The position numbers and the translations under genes are program-made. A stretch of 64,000 bases of DNA, from NCBI GenBank assembly GCA_018340375.1, contig JAFFJZ010000001.1, positions 50,832,001-50,896,000 of the forward strand, given 5' to 3'. Below are positions 11,701 to 22,600 of the stretch, one piece after another. The DNA is from Gonatopus flavifemur (taxonomy: Eukaryota > Arthropoda > Insecta > Hymenoptera > Dryinidae). The notes under the pieces were generated by a model. It made no database searches, was not told the origin of the DNA, and was given only the letters and a program-made list of their open reading frames with translations. Within the stretch, counting starts at the first letter, position 1; each line of letters starts with the position of its first letter.

Positions 11701-14700
11701 CTACGCGTTGAGGGAGGAGGTGTGGCTTAGAGTGGTGGGAATCAGAAGTAGGGACAGGATGTGGGGTCAGACCGAGCGACGAGTCGATGGGAAGAGGACA
11801 CATTTTTATATGCATAAATTATATAAAACTTTGAAAACGTCTATACTTGGATGTTCATTGTTTTTTCACACCTAATTTAGATATTAGATTTCTCCTTTGT
11901 TGTCTGGTGCACCGGCACTTTGCCTGTACTTAGGGACTCCGCAAAAATATCGGAAATCGGGCCTGGCGTGCCCCAAAACGAGTCTTGCATATTCAAATAT
12001 GTTTTATAATCAATCGATTCGTTATAATTCATTCTACTTAAAAGTTCTAATTCAGTTCCGAAGTTTTTTAGGAATTGAATGACACATGGCGGGTTTGAGC
12101 ATAAATATTTGATTAAATAGTACACGGAAAAAATTAGTGATCCAGATTTTCGTTGACCAGTATGTCACTTTGGGACAGAACACAAATTCGAAAAGAATTC
12201 GTACACTGGATTTTAATGATTCGTTGACTCTTCTCATTATTTCGACGATCAAAATGAAAATTCAATTCCATTGGTGAAACAATGGACAAAGTCAACAAAT
12301 TATTAAAATCCAGTGTACGAATTCTTCTCGAATTTGTGCTCTGTCCAAAAGTGACATACTAGTCAACGAAAATTTGGATAACTCATTCTTTCCGTGTAAC
12401 GGTTGAAGAACACTCCCTGCTGAAAATGCCTGGCAGATCCGGACAAAAAATAGTTATCCGGCTTTGAACGGTCTTTGTCCCAAGAAATCTGGTCGAAAAC
12501 TGACAAAATTTCTACCTGGTTCTGTCCGGATTACTCTGTTGCCAGGAGCAAAGGAACAAAAGCGCCGAGACCGCAATACATTGGTCATTCCGATCAACTG
12601 AAGTATGTGATTGAATGTAGGCCGTTGGATCTAAAAATTTCTGGCATCACTTGTCCAGAATTACCAAATTGAAATATCCTATCAAAACCTGAAAAAATGT
12701 TTTCTGTCAGCTTTTGACAGAATATTCCACGTTTAGTGATTCCGGACGAAACCTGGGGGAAATTTTGTCAGTTTTTGATCGGATTTCCTGGGACAGGAAC
12801 TGTTCAAAGCTTGACAACTATTTTTTATCCGGATCTGCCTGGCACTTTCAGCAGGGCTGAGTAATGTGGAGCGAAGGTTTCAGTGGCGTAACGAAGATTC
12901 TGGGGACCCTTCCGCGAGTGCTGGAGATAGGGCCCTTGTGATCCAAGAAAAGACTGCTTTGTGAAAAAATTTTCGAATTCATATATAAATTATATATAAT
13001 TACACATAAATTATATATAAATTTTTTCACATGCGTGGGGGCTCCTACACGGAAAGACCGGGTCTATTAATATTTAGAAAAATGCCTGTCAATTTAGGGA
13101 AAACAAGGATCGCTGAAAAATCTTCGTAGTGAGTCTACTGAAAATTCGTAGTCGAAGTATTAACAATTGATAGTTTCACTGTGAAAAATACCAATAAAAT
13201 TATCAACTGTTATCATTTTGACTACGAATTTGTGGTAGACTCGCTACGAATATTTTTCAGCGATCCTCTTTTTCCCTAAATTGACAGTCATTTTTCTAAA
13301 CGTTGATAAATTCTTCCTCAATATTAATAGATCCGGTCTTTCTGTGTAGTGATCCAGGGCTCCCCGCGGTGTGAGGACTACGGGGGCTTCCCCTACGCCA
13401 CTAAAAGGTCTCAGTAATTTTTCTTGAAGTTTCATGAAAGATCGCTGAAAGTCCAGTGATATAAAAATCCATCGAACAAATACACCGAGAGAAAGAGTCT
13501 ATTCAAATATTCAACACCTAGGAAATTTAGTAACTGTAAATAAAAAATTAGCTGCGTCAACTATATGTTATATGTCACAATTAAACTCTTTATTCCCATT
13601 GAATAAACCATTTTATTCATATTCCAGACAACTAGACTCTTATTTACCCCAACTAGAGTAGCGTGACTAGCTTAAATGAAAATCTAGCTGCAGCAATTAA
13701 CATTTATTTGTTCCAACTAGGGACACCTTTCTCTCAGTGTATATTTCATGAATTTCCATTCAAAAATTATGTTATGGAATCGTTTATAGAAAAGAAACGA
13801 AAATTCGGATCCACAAAATCCGATGAATGATCGTTACTTAACTCTTCAAATTAACTCTTTGGACTTGAAAACATCGTTTAAAAAAAGTACTGCAAAATTT
13901 TTGGTCTTCAACAGTGGACTATGTCGTCATTTGATTTCTAATCCGTTTGAAACTTCAGCAACCTTAAAAATTATCGTGGAATTCCAGTAACCGGGAGACA
14001 AGCGGAAATTTTCCAAAAAATTACTGTACAATTTTCCAAAATAAGTGACTTTTCAAATAATTGGAAGAGATATTATTCACCAATTTCACAGAATACACAT
14101 TAATTTTTTTAAGAATTTCTACTTGTTCCTCGATCACTGAAATTCCACGGCAGTTTTTCGCATAAAATTCTTTCAATGTACCATTCACTGAACCTTCAAA
14201 TTGCTCTTCTATCAAGGCATAAATGTTTCGAAAGAAACATTGAAGTAATATAATGAAATACCGTTCAAATGACTAACAACCACAGCATTTTTCACATCTT
14301 TGCATCCTGGTTGTTGTTGTCCCCCATTTGGAAAGAAATCAATATGGCCCATTGGTTTAAGAAGTCCAAATCCATCACTAAAATCTTCGGATCCGTCTGT
14401 ATGTATTACATCTACCAATCGAGCATCCGAAATGTCGAGCTTTCTCGATTTTTCTCTAAAAACGTTATGTCTGAAGAAAGGAGATGCCGGATCAAGACCG
14501 GTTATTCTTCCCACAAGATGTTTCTTCTTCTTCAGAACTTCGGAAGCACAACCAGCAACATGTGCACCCAAACTGAAACCAATCATGTGAATATCTTCCG
14601 GATCAGTTCCAAGAGTAATCATGTCCAGTAGAACCAAAGCTAATTGCCGACCAACTAATTCAGTATTAGCAACTGCTGCGCTATACGTCGTTCCAGCACC

Positions 14701-17700
14701 CCGCGTCCAATCCAGCATAATCAGATTTACGTCTTCCTGTACACATTCAAATACACAATTTAATGCAGGAATGAAATACTCAGCCTAATATTTCAAGCAT
14801 CTTTGAAAACAATGTTGTTGAAATTTGAATCGTTTGTTGAAACGAATTAGTAATCGAATAACGAAATCTTCAGCTTTTGAAGATCCAAAATCATCCCACA
14901 CAGCACCACAGTCCCAAAAGAATTCGTATAGAATTCATAAACAATACAGCCAGTTGAATAAGACTTTTTTATAAATTGGGACTGTGGTGCTGTGTGGGAT
15001 GCAGTACACTCTTTAAGCGATGTTTTTAATTTCAAAGAATCCATTTCAGAAGATAAATAATCCATCAGATTTTACATTGGATTTTCGTTCAATTTTTATA
15101 AACGATTCGAACTCCAAGAACATTATAAGCATTTCACGCGTCGCGCAATCTTCAAGATAAATTGAAGATATGTAACACTCTAGGGTATATTTTGGATGCC
15201 TGAAACTCTTCTCGCGTCAAACTGATGTCTGTGAAAATGTTGTACAAAACTTTTTAAACTGATCTAAAAGATATCACGAGACATGAAATGCTTATTGGAA
15301 ACACGTGAAGTATGGTGCATGTGATTGCATAGATAAAACGCATACGTTTTTGTAATGAATTGCAGCAATTTGTATGAAACCCAGATCATAATTTTGAATC
15401 ACTTTATTGGATCATTCTAAAAAATAGCTTTGAGGGATAATATCACTTTGTGGACGGAAAAATTGACGTTATTTTCAAAGTGTTGCCATGAAGTCAAAAA
15501 AAATTATAAATGTCTTTTGCATATGAAAGTACTACCCTCCCGCATAGCAACAGAGATTACGTCGTTCCAAAAGTATTCTAAAAGATATCTTTAAGATGTA
15601 TTATGCAACATGAAAAGAACGATTTAAGAAAGATTTTTTCCTGAGAAAGGATCTTCCTTAAATTCTTCTTTTTATGTTGCATAAGACATCTTGAAGATAT
15701 CTTTTAGAATACTTTTGGAACGACTCAGCCTCTGTTCCTATGCGGGCTGTTGAAAAACCCAGCTGGGTTTGACCATGCTGGGTAGGACCAGTAGGAACTT
15801 GGTTACATGGTTGAACCATGGAAGGTAAGACCATTCTGGGTAGGACCTACCGATATGGGACCAACATTCCCGAGCAAGCGTCATATCAGCACTCCCTAGG
15901 CGCTTACAAGTTCCGCGCTAGCCACTAGACTCTCTCTAGCCCTGGGCTAGATTCTCGCGAGGCCCTAGACAGTTCTATGGATGACGTTGCTGGGGTTGTC
16001 CTACCTAGGTCCCCTATTGGTAGGTCCTACTCAGCATGGTTTTACCTAGGTTAGTATTACCCAGTATGGTTCTATCTAGGTCGGCACTATCCTGCATGGT
16101 TATACCTAACTTTACTGACCTAATACCTACATAAGTCAGACCGTGTTCGAAATAAAGTCTGATAGCAATAAGTGAATCCTCAAAATTCCAGTGATATGAA
16201 GCAGAATTACCCAGGGGTTTTAATTTTTATTATATTTTATTAGAGTTCCATCTCGCTCGCATTTCGAGATTTCTCTTTCATTTGTGAATGATTAAAAAAA
16301 AATCATCCTCCAAAATTTGCAATTGTCGGTGCAATGATAGTGATTTTCGGGTGTAGTTGGATCCAGTAGAAGCAAATGTGGTTGGTGGTCTTTTGTTGGT
16401 TGTTGGGTCATGTTTGGTCAGTATGATGGAATCAAGTTGGTACAGCTGGGACCAAGTTAGTCCATCTGAAACCAAGTTCAGCCAGCTGGGACCAAGTTGG
16501 TTCCATCCCAGATAACAATTTTGAGGAATTCTTCCGGAACATTCTAAAAGATATCTTAAAGAATTCTAAAATATATCTTATGGAACACCTAAAGACATCT
16601 TTGAGATATCTTACGGAAGATATCTTGAGAATTCTAAAAGATACCTTCAGAAAACTTCAAGAAATCTCGCATGAAGACTTCCAAAAGATATCTTTTGGTG
16701 TTTCATAAGACATCTTTTCGAATTCTTTGAGATATCTTTCAGAATGATCCAAAAGAGTGATCCAAAATTGTTATGTGGGACATTGGACCATGCTGGGTGT
16801 TTTTCACAGGTACAAAAAACACTTTTTATTCAATCTTTTTAACCCAATGTAGCGGCATGGTAGTACGGTCAAAAACACATTTTTTTTTCTCATGGTTAAA
16901 ATGGACGTACCGTTACAGGTCACAATTTCCAATCTAGAACAAAAAATAAAAAAGATCCTGAAAATATAGCTCAAAATCTAGCTACCTACGTAGGATTTTT
17001 TCGAAAAACAAATTTTGAAGAAAATGGCGTTGTTTTGAGATTTTTTCCTCGATTAGTTCGAAAAAATCATCCGAAAATCAGGTATAAAATCGGTAAAAAA
17101 GCTAATATCAAAAAAATCCTACGTAAATAGCTAGATTTTGAGCTATGTTTCAAGGAACTTTTTTATTTTGTGTCCTAGATTGAAAATGGTGACCCGTAGC
17201 GGTACGCCCGTTTTAACCATGAGAAAAAAAAATGTTTTTTTGACCGTACTACTATGCCACTATTTTGGATTAAAAAAATTGAATAAAAAGTGTTTTTTGT
17301 ACCCAAAGAATAGTACTTTCGTATGCAAGAGACCCCATACATTTATAATTTTTTTTGACTTCATGGCAACACTTTGAAAAATACGTCAATTTTCCCGTCC
17401 ACAAAGTGATATTATCCCTTAAGTATTTCATAAGATTTTTCAAGATATCTTCGAAAACATTTTGGAAAAAATCCTCAAAATTGTTATCTCGGGAGTAATT
17501 TTATGCAGTAATCTCCAAATTTAAAACAGTGAAATTTCACTGATCGCAATGGAAAGTTGACCACTGTGAATCAGTGCATATACAATGCACAATCAGCGAA
17601 TATTAACTGATGTTCGCAGGGAAATCTCACAGAAACACTTCCAACTGCATAACTAGTGACTATTCACTGATATTTCACTGAATCCATTCAGTGGTTGACT

Positions 17701-20491
17701 TTTAACTGCAGAAATAGTGAGATTTTACTGATTTAAATTTGGAGAGTACTGTATTCTTTACGCTCATCTATGATTTAGAAATTACTCACGCAGCATCTTA
17801 AGTTCGTTTCAAAGGAATCGACTAAAAGCAAGGAAACAAGAAACCATTCGCTTCTATCCACAAGATTACATTTGCATTGCATAATGAAAGTTAATGAATA
17901 GTGGTAAAAGTCTAATAGATTCAAATGACTGTGAGTAAATCGTGATATCAGCTAATGAAAACCGGTCGTAATCATAGTGTTTTGTTGCACACAAAAACAT
18001 CTAATCAAACAACATTCTACACAAAGTTGATAATTTACAACAACTCGTTAACTGAATTTTCATACAAATAGTAGTAGATGAGATTATCAAAATTTCATTG
18101 CCTACCATGATCAAAACGTACACTACAACACCGATAAAATCCAACGAACCTCGGACAGCCAATTTTTGTATGAATACATTTTATTTTTATTATCCATCTG
18201 TTGTAACGGTTTTGTCCTTAATTCCTGTATGTACCATACTTCAAAGTAAGTGAACACATAGTTGCACTTTTATCTTGACTGTGAAATAACAATGTCCCTC
18301 AACCAATCGAGGAAGCATGAACCACAAATGAAGCGAATATTGATCATTGATGAAACAACATAAATGTAAAGAAAGTACCAGATCCAGCAGTGTATTTGCA
18401 CCATAAATGGCACCAAGGTCAGACCCGCTACCTTTGTAACCATGGATTATGACTTTCAATCGTCTCGTTGCATTGAATTGTGAATGAAGAAGCGATTGGA
18501 ATTTATCGCCATATTGTAACGTTTCTGGCTGTCCCAGTCTTTCTCTTGTGTACAAGAGAAGTTTTGTTTGAATCGTATTTGGATGTTCCGGTGGTCGTTT
18601 CAGGGACAGAGATGCCGGTGGTGGATCCGCAAAGCAACCGACGAATTCTGCGGGACAGATTCTCAAAATAATAAGAGGAAATACGTAATTGACAATGAAA
18701 TTATGCAGTTCTTATTTCTAGAATAAGAGCTAATTGATAACCTTTTTGAGCCCAGAAAAGTTTATTTATTCTATTGAAATCTATCAAGAAGATTGTGAAA
18801 GCAAATTGATGTTCAAAAATTCTTTATGTGAAGAGTCTACTAAAATTTTTATTTTACTGAAAGTATTGAGAATGAATATGGAAAAAAATGATAATCACCA
18901 TAACAAACTTGAGCTCTTCCTTGTTTCCTGTCTATGTTTATACGTCGAAGTTTTATACGGTTTCTCACCTCGATGACTTTACCTGTAAATATGAAGAAAA
19001 TCATTACCCGTTCAGCAAAAATTTGGCTTTGTTTAAAAGATCCCTTATGGAACAGTCTTCACTGTCTTTAAGGTGATACCAGCGACTCCTGAAGATGCAA
19101 CCACATCCATTGGTTAGAAAAGGACATATTCAAAACTATTCTGAAAAATTACTCAAAAACCAAGGAATAAAATCAAAATATCGCTCTGTACAGACCTTTC
19201 TCAATGAATAAAGATGGTCTGTACAGAGCGATATTTTCCTTTTATTGCTTCATTTGCGAATAATTCGTCAGAAAAGATTTGGCTCAGGTTGCATCGTCAA
19301 GGGCCGCTGGTATCCGCTTAAGATGTCTTCATAATATAAGAGCCGTGGAAATAAGGGAGAAATAAGGGAGAGTCTCCGTTGAGGCAACGGAGAGGCGACG
19401 TGGATTCGTCCGCCCCCTTTATTTTCAATAAAATTTATGTTAGTGGATTCACTCATTGAAATTCGGTTGTGTAAATCGACAGATATGAATTTTATTGAAA
19501 ATAAAGGGGGCGGACAAATCCACGTCGCCTCTCCGTTGCCTCAACGGAGACTCTCCCTTATTTCTCCCTTATTTCCACGACTCTCATTTCTCCACTGATT
19601 CTCCACCTCCAGTCCACCGAAGTCCTGGGTGGAGAATCGGCGGTTGTGCTGTACGGGTGGTGAAATCTAGCAACACCTTATAGATTCTATTATAAAAGTA
19701 AAACCCTGTGGTTACCATAGCGAACGTATTGTGGTTAAATTATTTCGCTATCCAAATTTCCAGCATTCCTGAAATCAGCACGGATTCAATTTTGATTCTT
19801 ATAAGCGAATGAAATGTGATAGCTCTTCATGTTAGAAATCAGTCTGCCAAATGATTTTGTGGGATTTTTTTTGGAAAAGCGGATGTATAAGCGCCCGAAT
19901 TGAAGAATTGATTGAATTCGTTGGAATGCAAAGAGAAACATTGTTTTTCGTTGTTTTCAAGTAACTTATTTTATCTGACATTCTTCTCCGTGCAGTCCCT
20001 GATTAAAAAAACCCATTCATTCCCATTGAAAGTGCAGATTTCTGATTTAAGTTCAATGGGTTTGAATCGGAAATTTGCATGTTTAATGGGGATGAATGGG
20101 TTACTTCAACCAGGGGTTGTATGGTAGTTCTCGATGAAAAGATGGCGAATACAGCAAATTCATACAGCCCTGTATTTGGGTAGATTCCTTAGAATATTGA
20201 AAGTAGCCTGCGCGGTGTTTTTAGTCAGTAAAATTCTGCACGCTTAAAAAATAAACTGACTTTGCATGGTTACTCATATTTGTGTCCTCAAATTTCATTT
20301 TCTGTCATTTGAAATTTAAGCAATACATTTTTGACTGAACAAAAATCATCTTGTGAGAATATGACACACTTACCATGTCTTATCGCTTCAGTTGTTGACA
20401 TTGAAATCAGTGGCATTAACAGGATACACAGGAACAAGAAGTTCTTCAAAGTGCAGGTACTGATGATCGTTCCATAACTTGAATAATCCAT
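8781..20491 (-). CDS. Secreted pancreatic-lipase-family triacylglycerol lipase with PLAT-like C-terminus
   Basis: Predicted extracellular lipase that hydrolyses ester bonds of acylglycerols. Seven minus-strand coding exons: 20491-20374, 18647-18379, 14736-14262, 11292-11041, 9647-9533, 9190-8948 and 8868-8781. They total 1560 nt, 519 residues, with phases 1,0,1,1,2,2 all closing. Exon 1 gives a signal peptide with hydrophobic core FLFLCILLMPLI. Exon 2 has GCFADPPP and HGY of the oxyanion region. Exon 3 has GFSLGAHVAG (nucleophile about Ser184) and GLDPASP (about Asp211); exon 4 has CSH (about His299). Two Cys about 22 residues apart (about 274 and 297) frame a full-length lid, as in true lipases rather than short-lid phospholipases A1. 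Exons 5-7 resemble the PLAT/LH2 region of pancreatic-type lipases (SRLPRR, GVMWYKA, KYCYSEG). The 5' acceptor of exon 2 was chosen by phase (CCCGCAG). The introns carry many MITEs; exons look intact. Confidence 0.9.
9284..9430. repeat. Small foldback in lipase intron
   Basis: The segment TTTTTCCTGTCAAGTACTTT near 9317 faces AAAGTACTTGACAAGGAAAA near 9379, with weaker similarity extending out to GGCCACAATTA on the left and AATTGAAGCTGCCCG on the right. Arms are about 50 bp and the loop about 30 bp. It is non-coding and MITE-like. Confidence 0.55.
10056..10288. repeat. MITE with CACGGAGAAAAA ends
   Basis: The left end CACGGAGAAAAATGCCG and the right end TTTTTTCTCCGTG are inverted copies. The same terminal motif, with variants, recurs in several elements of this window that are flanked by TA, the duplication typical of Tc1/mariner elements. 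The TA is not preserved on either side here. No coding capacity. Confidence 0.55.
10541..10732. repeat. Foldback element with GTTTGTTCCAGCC arms
   Basis: GTTTGTTCCAGCCACA near 10546 pairs with GGCTGGAACAAACG near 10706, and AAATTTTGATTGAAAT on the left is echoed by ATTTCAGTCAACCAAAATTT on the right. The outer right end is TTTCTCAGTGTGG. It is a non-coding inverted-repeat element within the lipase intron. Confidence 0.5.
10851..10960. repeat. Short MITE, CCCAGACAGCAAAACG ends
   Basis: The left end CCCAGACAGCAAAACGTGG and the right end ATTTCGCTGTTAGGG are imperfect inverted copies about 110 bp apart. It lies 80 bp downstream of lipase exon 4. The CCCAGACAGCA end resembles those of the much larger element at 21092-23065. 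Confidence 0.45.
12123..12396. repeat. MITE with 110-bp inverted repeats and TA duplication
   Basis: Bounded by TA on both sides (12121-12122 and 12397-12398). The left arm starts CACGGAAAAAATTAGTGATC; the right arm is an approximate reverse complement ending ACTCATTCTTTCCGTG. Both arms contain the near-identical stretch ACGAATT-C-GTACACTGGATTTTAAT (opposite orientation), so similarity runs about 110 bp from each end, leaving a short loop. No coding capacity. TA flanks and CACGG ends suggest mobilisation by a Tc1/mariner-type transposase. Confidence 0.75.
12415..12856. repeat. 442-bp foldback, CCCTGCTGAAA ends
   Basis: The left end CCCTGCTGAAAATGCCTGGC is mirrored by GCCTGGCACTTTCAGCAGGG on the right, and the arms continue with CAGATCCGGACAAAAAATAG against CTATTTTTTATCCGGATCTG and further matches. 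It starts only 19 bp after the previous element, so the two are effectively abutting insertions within the lipase intron. Non-coding. Confidence 0.7.
12881..13403. mobile_element. hAT-like element with CAGTGGCGTA end, carrying a nested MITE
   Basis: The left end is CAGTGGCGTAACGAAG and the right end CCCCTACGCCACTA, matching the CAGTGGCGTA-type terminal repeat common in insect hAT elements. Flanks GAAGGTTT and AAAGGTCT match at six of eight positions, consistent with a decayed 8-bp target duplication. No transposase remains; the interior holds a TA-flanked MITE at 13048-13346, inserted later. Confidence 0.55.
13048..13346. repeat. MITE with CACGGAAAGACCGG ends and TA duplication
   Basis: TA occurs at 13046-13047 and 13347-13348. 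The left end CACGGAAAGACCGGGTCTAT is matched by ATAGATCCGGTCTTTCTGTG on the right, with long arm similarity inward (for example TCGCTGAAAAATCTTCGTAG and CTACGAATATTTTTCAGCGA). It is nested in the hAT-like element at 12881-13403. Confidence 0.75.
13483..13739. repeat. MITE with CACCGAGAGAAAG ends and TA duplication
   Basis: Flanked by TA at 13481-13482 and 13740-13741. The ends CACCGAGAGAAAGAGTC and CTTTCTCTCAGTG are inverted. The interior contains several CAACTAG and TAGCTGC-type short repeats. Non-coding; same broad end class as the neighbouring CACGG elements. Confidence 0.65.
14894..14999. repeat. 106-bp near-perfect foldback
   Basis: TCCCACACAGCACCACAGTC at the left is the exact reverse complement of GACTGTGGTGCTGTGTGGGA at the right. 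The short interior adds little pairing. It is a very compact MITE within the lipase intron. Confidence 0.7.
15539..15746. repeat. MITE with CCCGCATAG ends
   Basis: CCCGCATAGCAACAGAG and CTCTGTTCCTATGCGGG are inverted ends, with paired inner arms GTCGTTCCAAAAGTATTCTA and TAGAATACTTTTGGAACGAC. Length 208 bp, nested in the 15380-17493 composite. Confidence 0.75.
15750..16140. repeat. Degenerate GGTAGGACCATGCTGGG-type repeat block
   Basis: The motif pair TGGGTAGGACCA and TGGTTCAACCATG recurs on the left, and its inverse (TACCTAGGT, GTAGGTCCTAC, CAGCATGG) recurs on the right of a central segment. The block is both repetitive and roughly palindromic. Similar GGGACCAAGTTGG units appear near 16370-16510. 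It looks like the subterminal repeats of a DNA element. Confidence 0.5.
16507..16779. repeat. MITE with CCCAGATAACAATTTTG ends
   Basis: CCCAGATAACAATTTTGAGG on the left and CCAAAATTGTTATGTGGG on the right are inverted. The interior is dominated by repeats of AAAGATATCTT and TTAAGATATC. The same ends close the outer composite at 17493, so the two belong to one family. Confidence 0.7.
16810..17301. repeat. 492-bp palindrome with arms of about 190 bp
   Basis: GTACAAAAAACACTTTTTAT at the left faces ATAAAAAGTGTTTTTTGTAC at the right, and the similarity continues through TAGTACGGTCAAAAACAC, CATGGTTAAAATGGACGTACC, TAGCTCAAAATCTAGCTA and ATCCTACGTA-type blocks. Only about 100 bp at the centre is unpaired. 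It is nested in the 15380-17493 composite. Confidence 0.75.
17506..17751. repeat. MITE with CAGTAATCTCCAAATTTAAA ends
   Basis: The left end CAGTAATCTCCAAATTTAAA and the right end TTTAAATTTGGAGAGTACTG are inverted. The interior is filled with GTGAAATTTCACTGA and TGATTCACTG-like motifs. A relative, split by another insertion, lies near 31380-31890. Confidence 0.7.
19165..19246. repeat. 82-bp hairpin with 28-bp arms
   Basis: AATATCGCTCTGTACAGACC and its exact complement GGTCTGTACAGAGCGATATT are separated by a loop of about 19 nt. The outer parts (AATAAAA and TTTTATT) also pair. The size and shape resemble either a minimal MITE or a microRNA-type stem. Position: first lipase intron. Confidence 0.6.
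19339..19584. repeat. 246-bp foldback with 95-bp near-identical arms
   Basis: The arms AGAGCCGTGGAAATAAGGG...TTTTCAATAAAATT and AATTTTATTGAAAATAAAGG...CCTTATTTCCACGACTCT pair almost without mismatch around a loop of about 50 bp. High arm identity implies a recent or gene-converted element. A related, shorter-armed palindrome lies at 34449-34676. Confidence 0.75.
19997..20116. repeat. 120-bp [24 protein letters not shown] ends
   Basis: CCCTGATTAAAAAAACCCAT at the left matches, inverted, ATGGGTTACTTCAACCAGGG at the right, followed by paired TCATTCCCATTGAA and TTAATGGGGATGA blocks. A second copy with related ends is at 36326-36483. Confidence 0.65.
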
Positions 20492-22100
20492 TATTGGATC
20501 CAATCCAATTCACGAATGAAAAAATTCTTCACATTACTTTTCACCGTGCATACTTTTCAGTACAGTAATTACTTGATAAATGTTCAAAAATTCCTCTATC
20601 CGCTGTGTTTTTGTTTTTCTTTTGAAAAATCATGGAGCATTGGAAATTATTTAATGTAACATATATATTGTGGAAGGATTTACATTACATTGGACTCTAA
20701 ACATAAGGTAATTGAACGACTTCGCGAATATTATTATTGATGTATTATGCACAAATATGTACTCATGAGAAATTGGAAACTGAATGCATGGATACGATTT
20801 TCTTATATCCGATAATCCAAAATACAAGGTTGAAATTCAGGGCCTGTTCAAGAATAGAACGAATGTAACAACCGTTCCAAACGCCGGATCAGGGGGGCAT
20901 CAAAATCGATAATGAGCAACGACCTAAAACTTGGAATTCCTGGCAATTCAAAATTCAGAAAGATAGAAGACGAATTCTTTGCAATTTTGGATTTATTTTT
21001 TCAGTTTCTATAGTGCGATAGATCTTCCACCTACTCTATAATAGTCATCTATGACAAACTGTTGAAAAAAACTGGAATTTTCCGGTACCCACCCAGACAG
21101 CACTACAGTCCCTTTTGAATTCGCAGAGAATTCACAGAAAAGAATGCTTTGAGAACTCTTTTTTGAGAATTCAATATGTCATTTGAGAGAATACATGCAG
21201 TACCAAAAGACTTCAAAAAGAATTCTTATTGAGTGCATATCAGAACTCGCAAAACATTCATCAAGACCACATACGGTATTCCAAAAGAACATCCATTATG
21301 CGACAAAACATGAATCCCCACGGAAGTTCAAGAAGTGTTCTCAGTTCGCCCAAATGAACATAAAATGAAAGCAAGAACTTGAATCCTTTCAGAAGTTATT
21401 TGATATTCATTGAAATGTCAGACATTCAAAATGAGTAAAAATATTCATATTCAAAGCTTGGAATCTTTAAATTGATTTTGTTTATCCAAGCTAATAAATG
21501 ATAAAATACCAAAGTGTAGTGGTAGTTGATTTCATTGCAATAACATGCAATAAATTAAATAATTCTATAATTATTGACATTAATGGAACGACATACAAAC
21601 TCTTGAATACTATGATGAAATATTTTGAGGTTAGGATTTACTGTGGGTAAAAAAGATGAATGCAATTTTCAAATTGTATCAAAATTTGTAATAATGGTTG
21701 AGAGACAAAAGTAGTTTGGGATTCATCTTGATCATTATGAAATTCAGAGCGAACATTCAGTTCATTGAATCTTTTTGAAATTCATGAAATTATGATGCAT
21801 AAAGCGTTGTTTTTTGTTTCTTTTAAATTGCCAGTATAAACAGTGAAAATCAGAGTATGCTTTGAAAGTGTTATGTATAACGTAGGGAAAATACGTTGGA
21901 ATTTTGAAAGTTCTGCGTTGAACATTGTAAGGTCCCATAATTTGGTAGTGTTCATACTTAGCGCAGGTGAAGAAGTTCCTGATGTCCCGTACGAAAATAT
22001 TTCGCTGGAATCATCATGAATAATCTCTGAAAAACTCCGCTTCTTCTCTAAAAAAAACTCTGAGAATTTCTGAAGATTTGATGAAAAATCTAATATTTTT

Positions 22101-22241
22101 TAGAGGTGGGTGAATCTTTACGAAGCGAATCTTTTGTATAAAAAAAATGTTCAATTTGTATCGAATTCTATAGAATTTTTATCAAAACTCGATAAGTATT
22201 TTATACAAAAGATTCGCTTCGTCAAGATTCGCCTGCCTCTA
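22101..22241. repeat. 141-bp MITE with 8-bp target duplication
   Basis: Ends TAGAGGTGGGTGAATC and GATTCGCCTGCCTCTA are inverted and are flanked on both sides by exact ATATTTTT (22093-22100 and 22242-22249). The arms also share CGAAGCGAATCTTTTGTATA and its inverse. An 8-bp duplication points to hAT-type mobilisation. Confidence 0.8.
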
Positions 22242-22249
22242 ATATTTTT

Positions 22250-22600
22250 GGAACATTCTGTATAAACTTTTTCAGACTTTTTTCAGAGGTTTTCAGAGTT
22301 TTTCAGACAAATAGGAACGAAATTGCACTCTGATAGAATTCTGACAAAACTCTGAGAAATTTCTGACTATTAAAAATTTTCAAAATTACATGAATACATT
22401 CATATTCTAAATTCAAATATCATATGTGAAAAAGTGTTTGAAAATGAAAAAATTTCACTTCAATAATCAGAAAAATGTTAGAAATTTTTCGGAGCTTTGT
22501 TAGAGTTTGTTCAGAGTGCAATTTTATTCCTATTTGTCTGGAAAAAAAATTGAAAACCTCTGAAGAACTCTGAAAAAAGTCTGAAAAAAGACATCGTATG
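22250..22600. repeat. Foldback with CAGAGTTTTTCAGACAAATAGGA arms
   Basis: TTTTTCAGACAAATAGGAAC near 22300 faces TTCCTATTTGTCTGGAAAAA near 22530, and TTGCACTCTGA faces TCAGAGTGCAA. Outer TCAGACTTTTTTCAGAGGTT faces AACCTCTGAAGAACTCTGA. It is nested inside the 21092-23065 element. Confidence 0.6.

Larger units (their letters stand above)
15380..17493. mobile_element. 2.1-kb nested foldback composite
   Basis: The outer arms, about 15380-15535 and 17309-17493, are inverted copies. Shared blocks include GGGATAATATCACTTTGTGG, TCAAAGTGTTGCCATGAAGT and CAAAAAAAATTATAAATGT. The ends are CCCAGATCATAATTTTGA and TCAAAATTGTTATCTCGGG. Three other palindromic elements and a block of GGTAGGACC-type repeats fill the middle. 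No transposase was seen. It lies in the second lipase intron. Confidence 0.7.

Noticed and set aside
11700..11800. Similarity between TAGGGACAGGATGTGGGGTC here and a segment near 51995
   Set aside because: Too short and imperfect by eye to call a repeat without an alignment.
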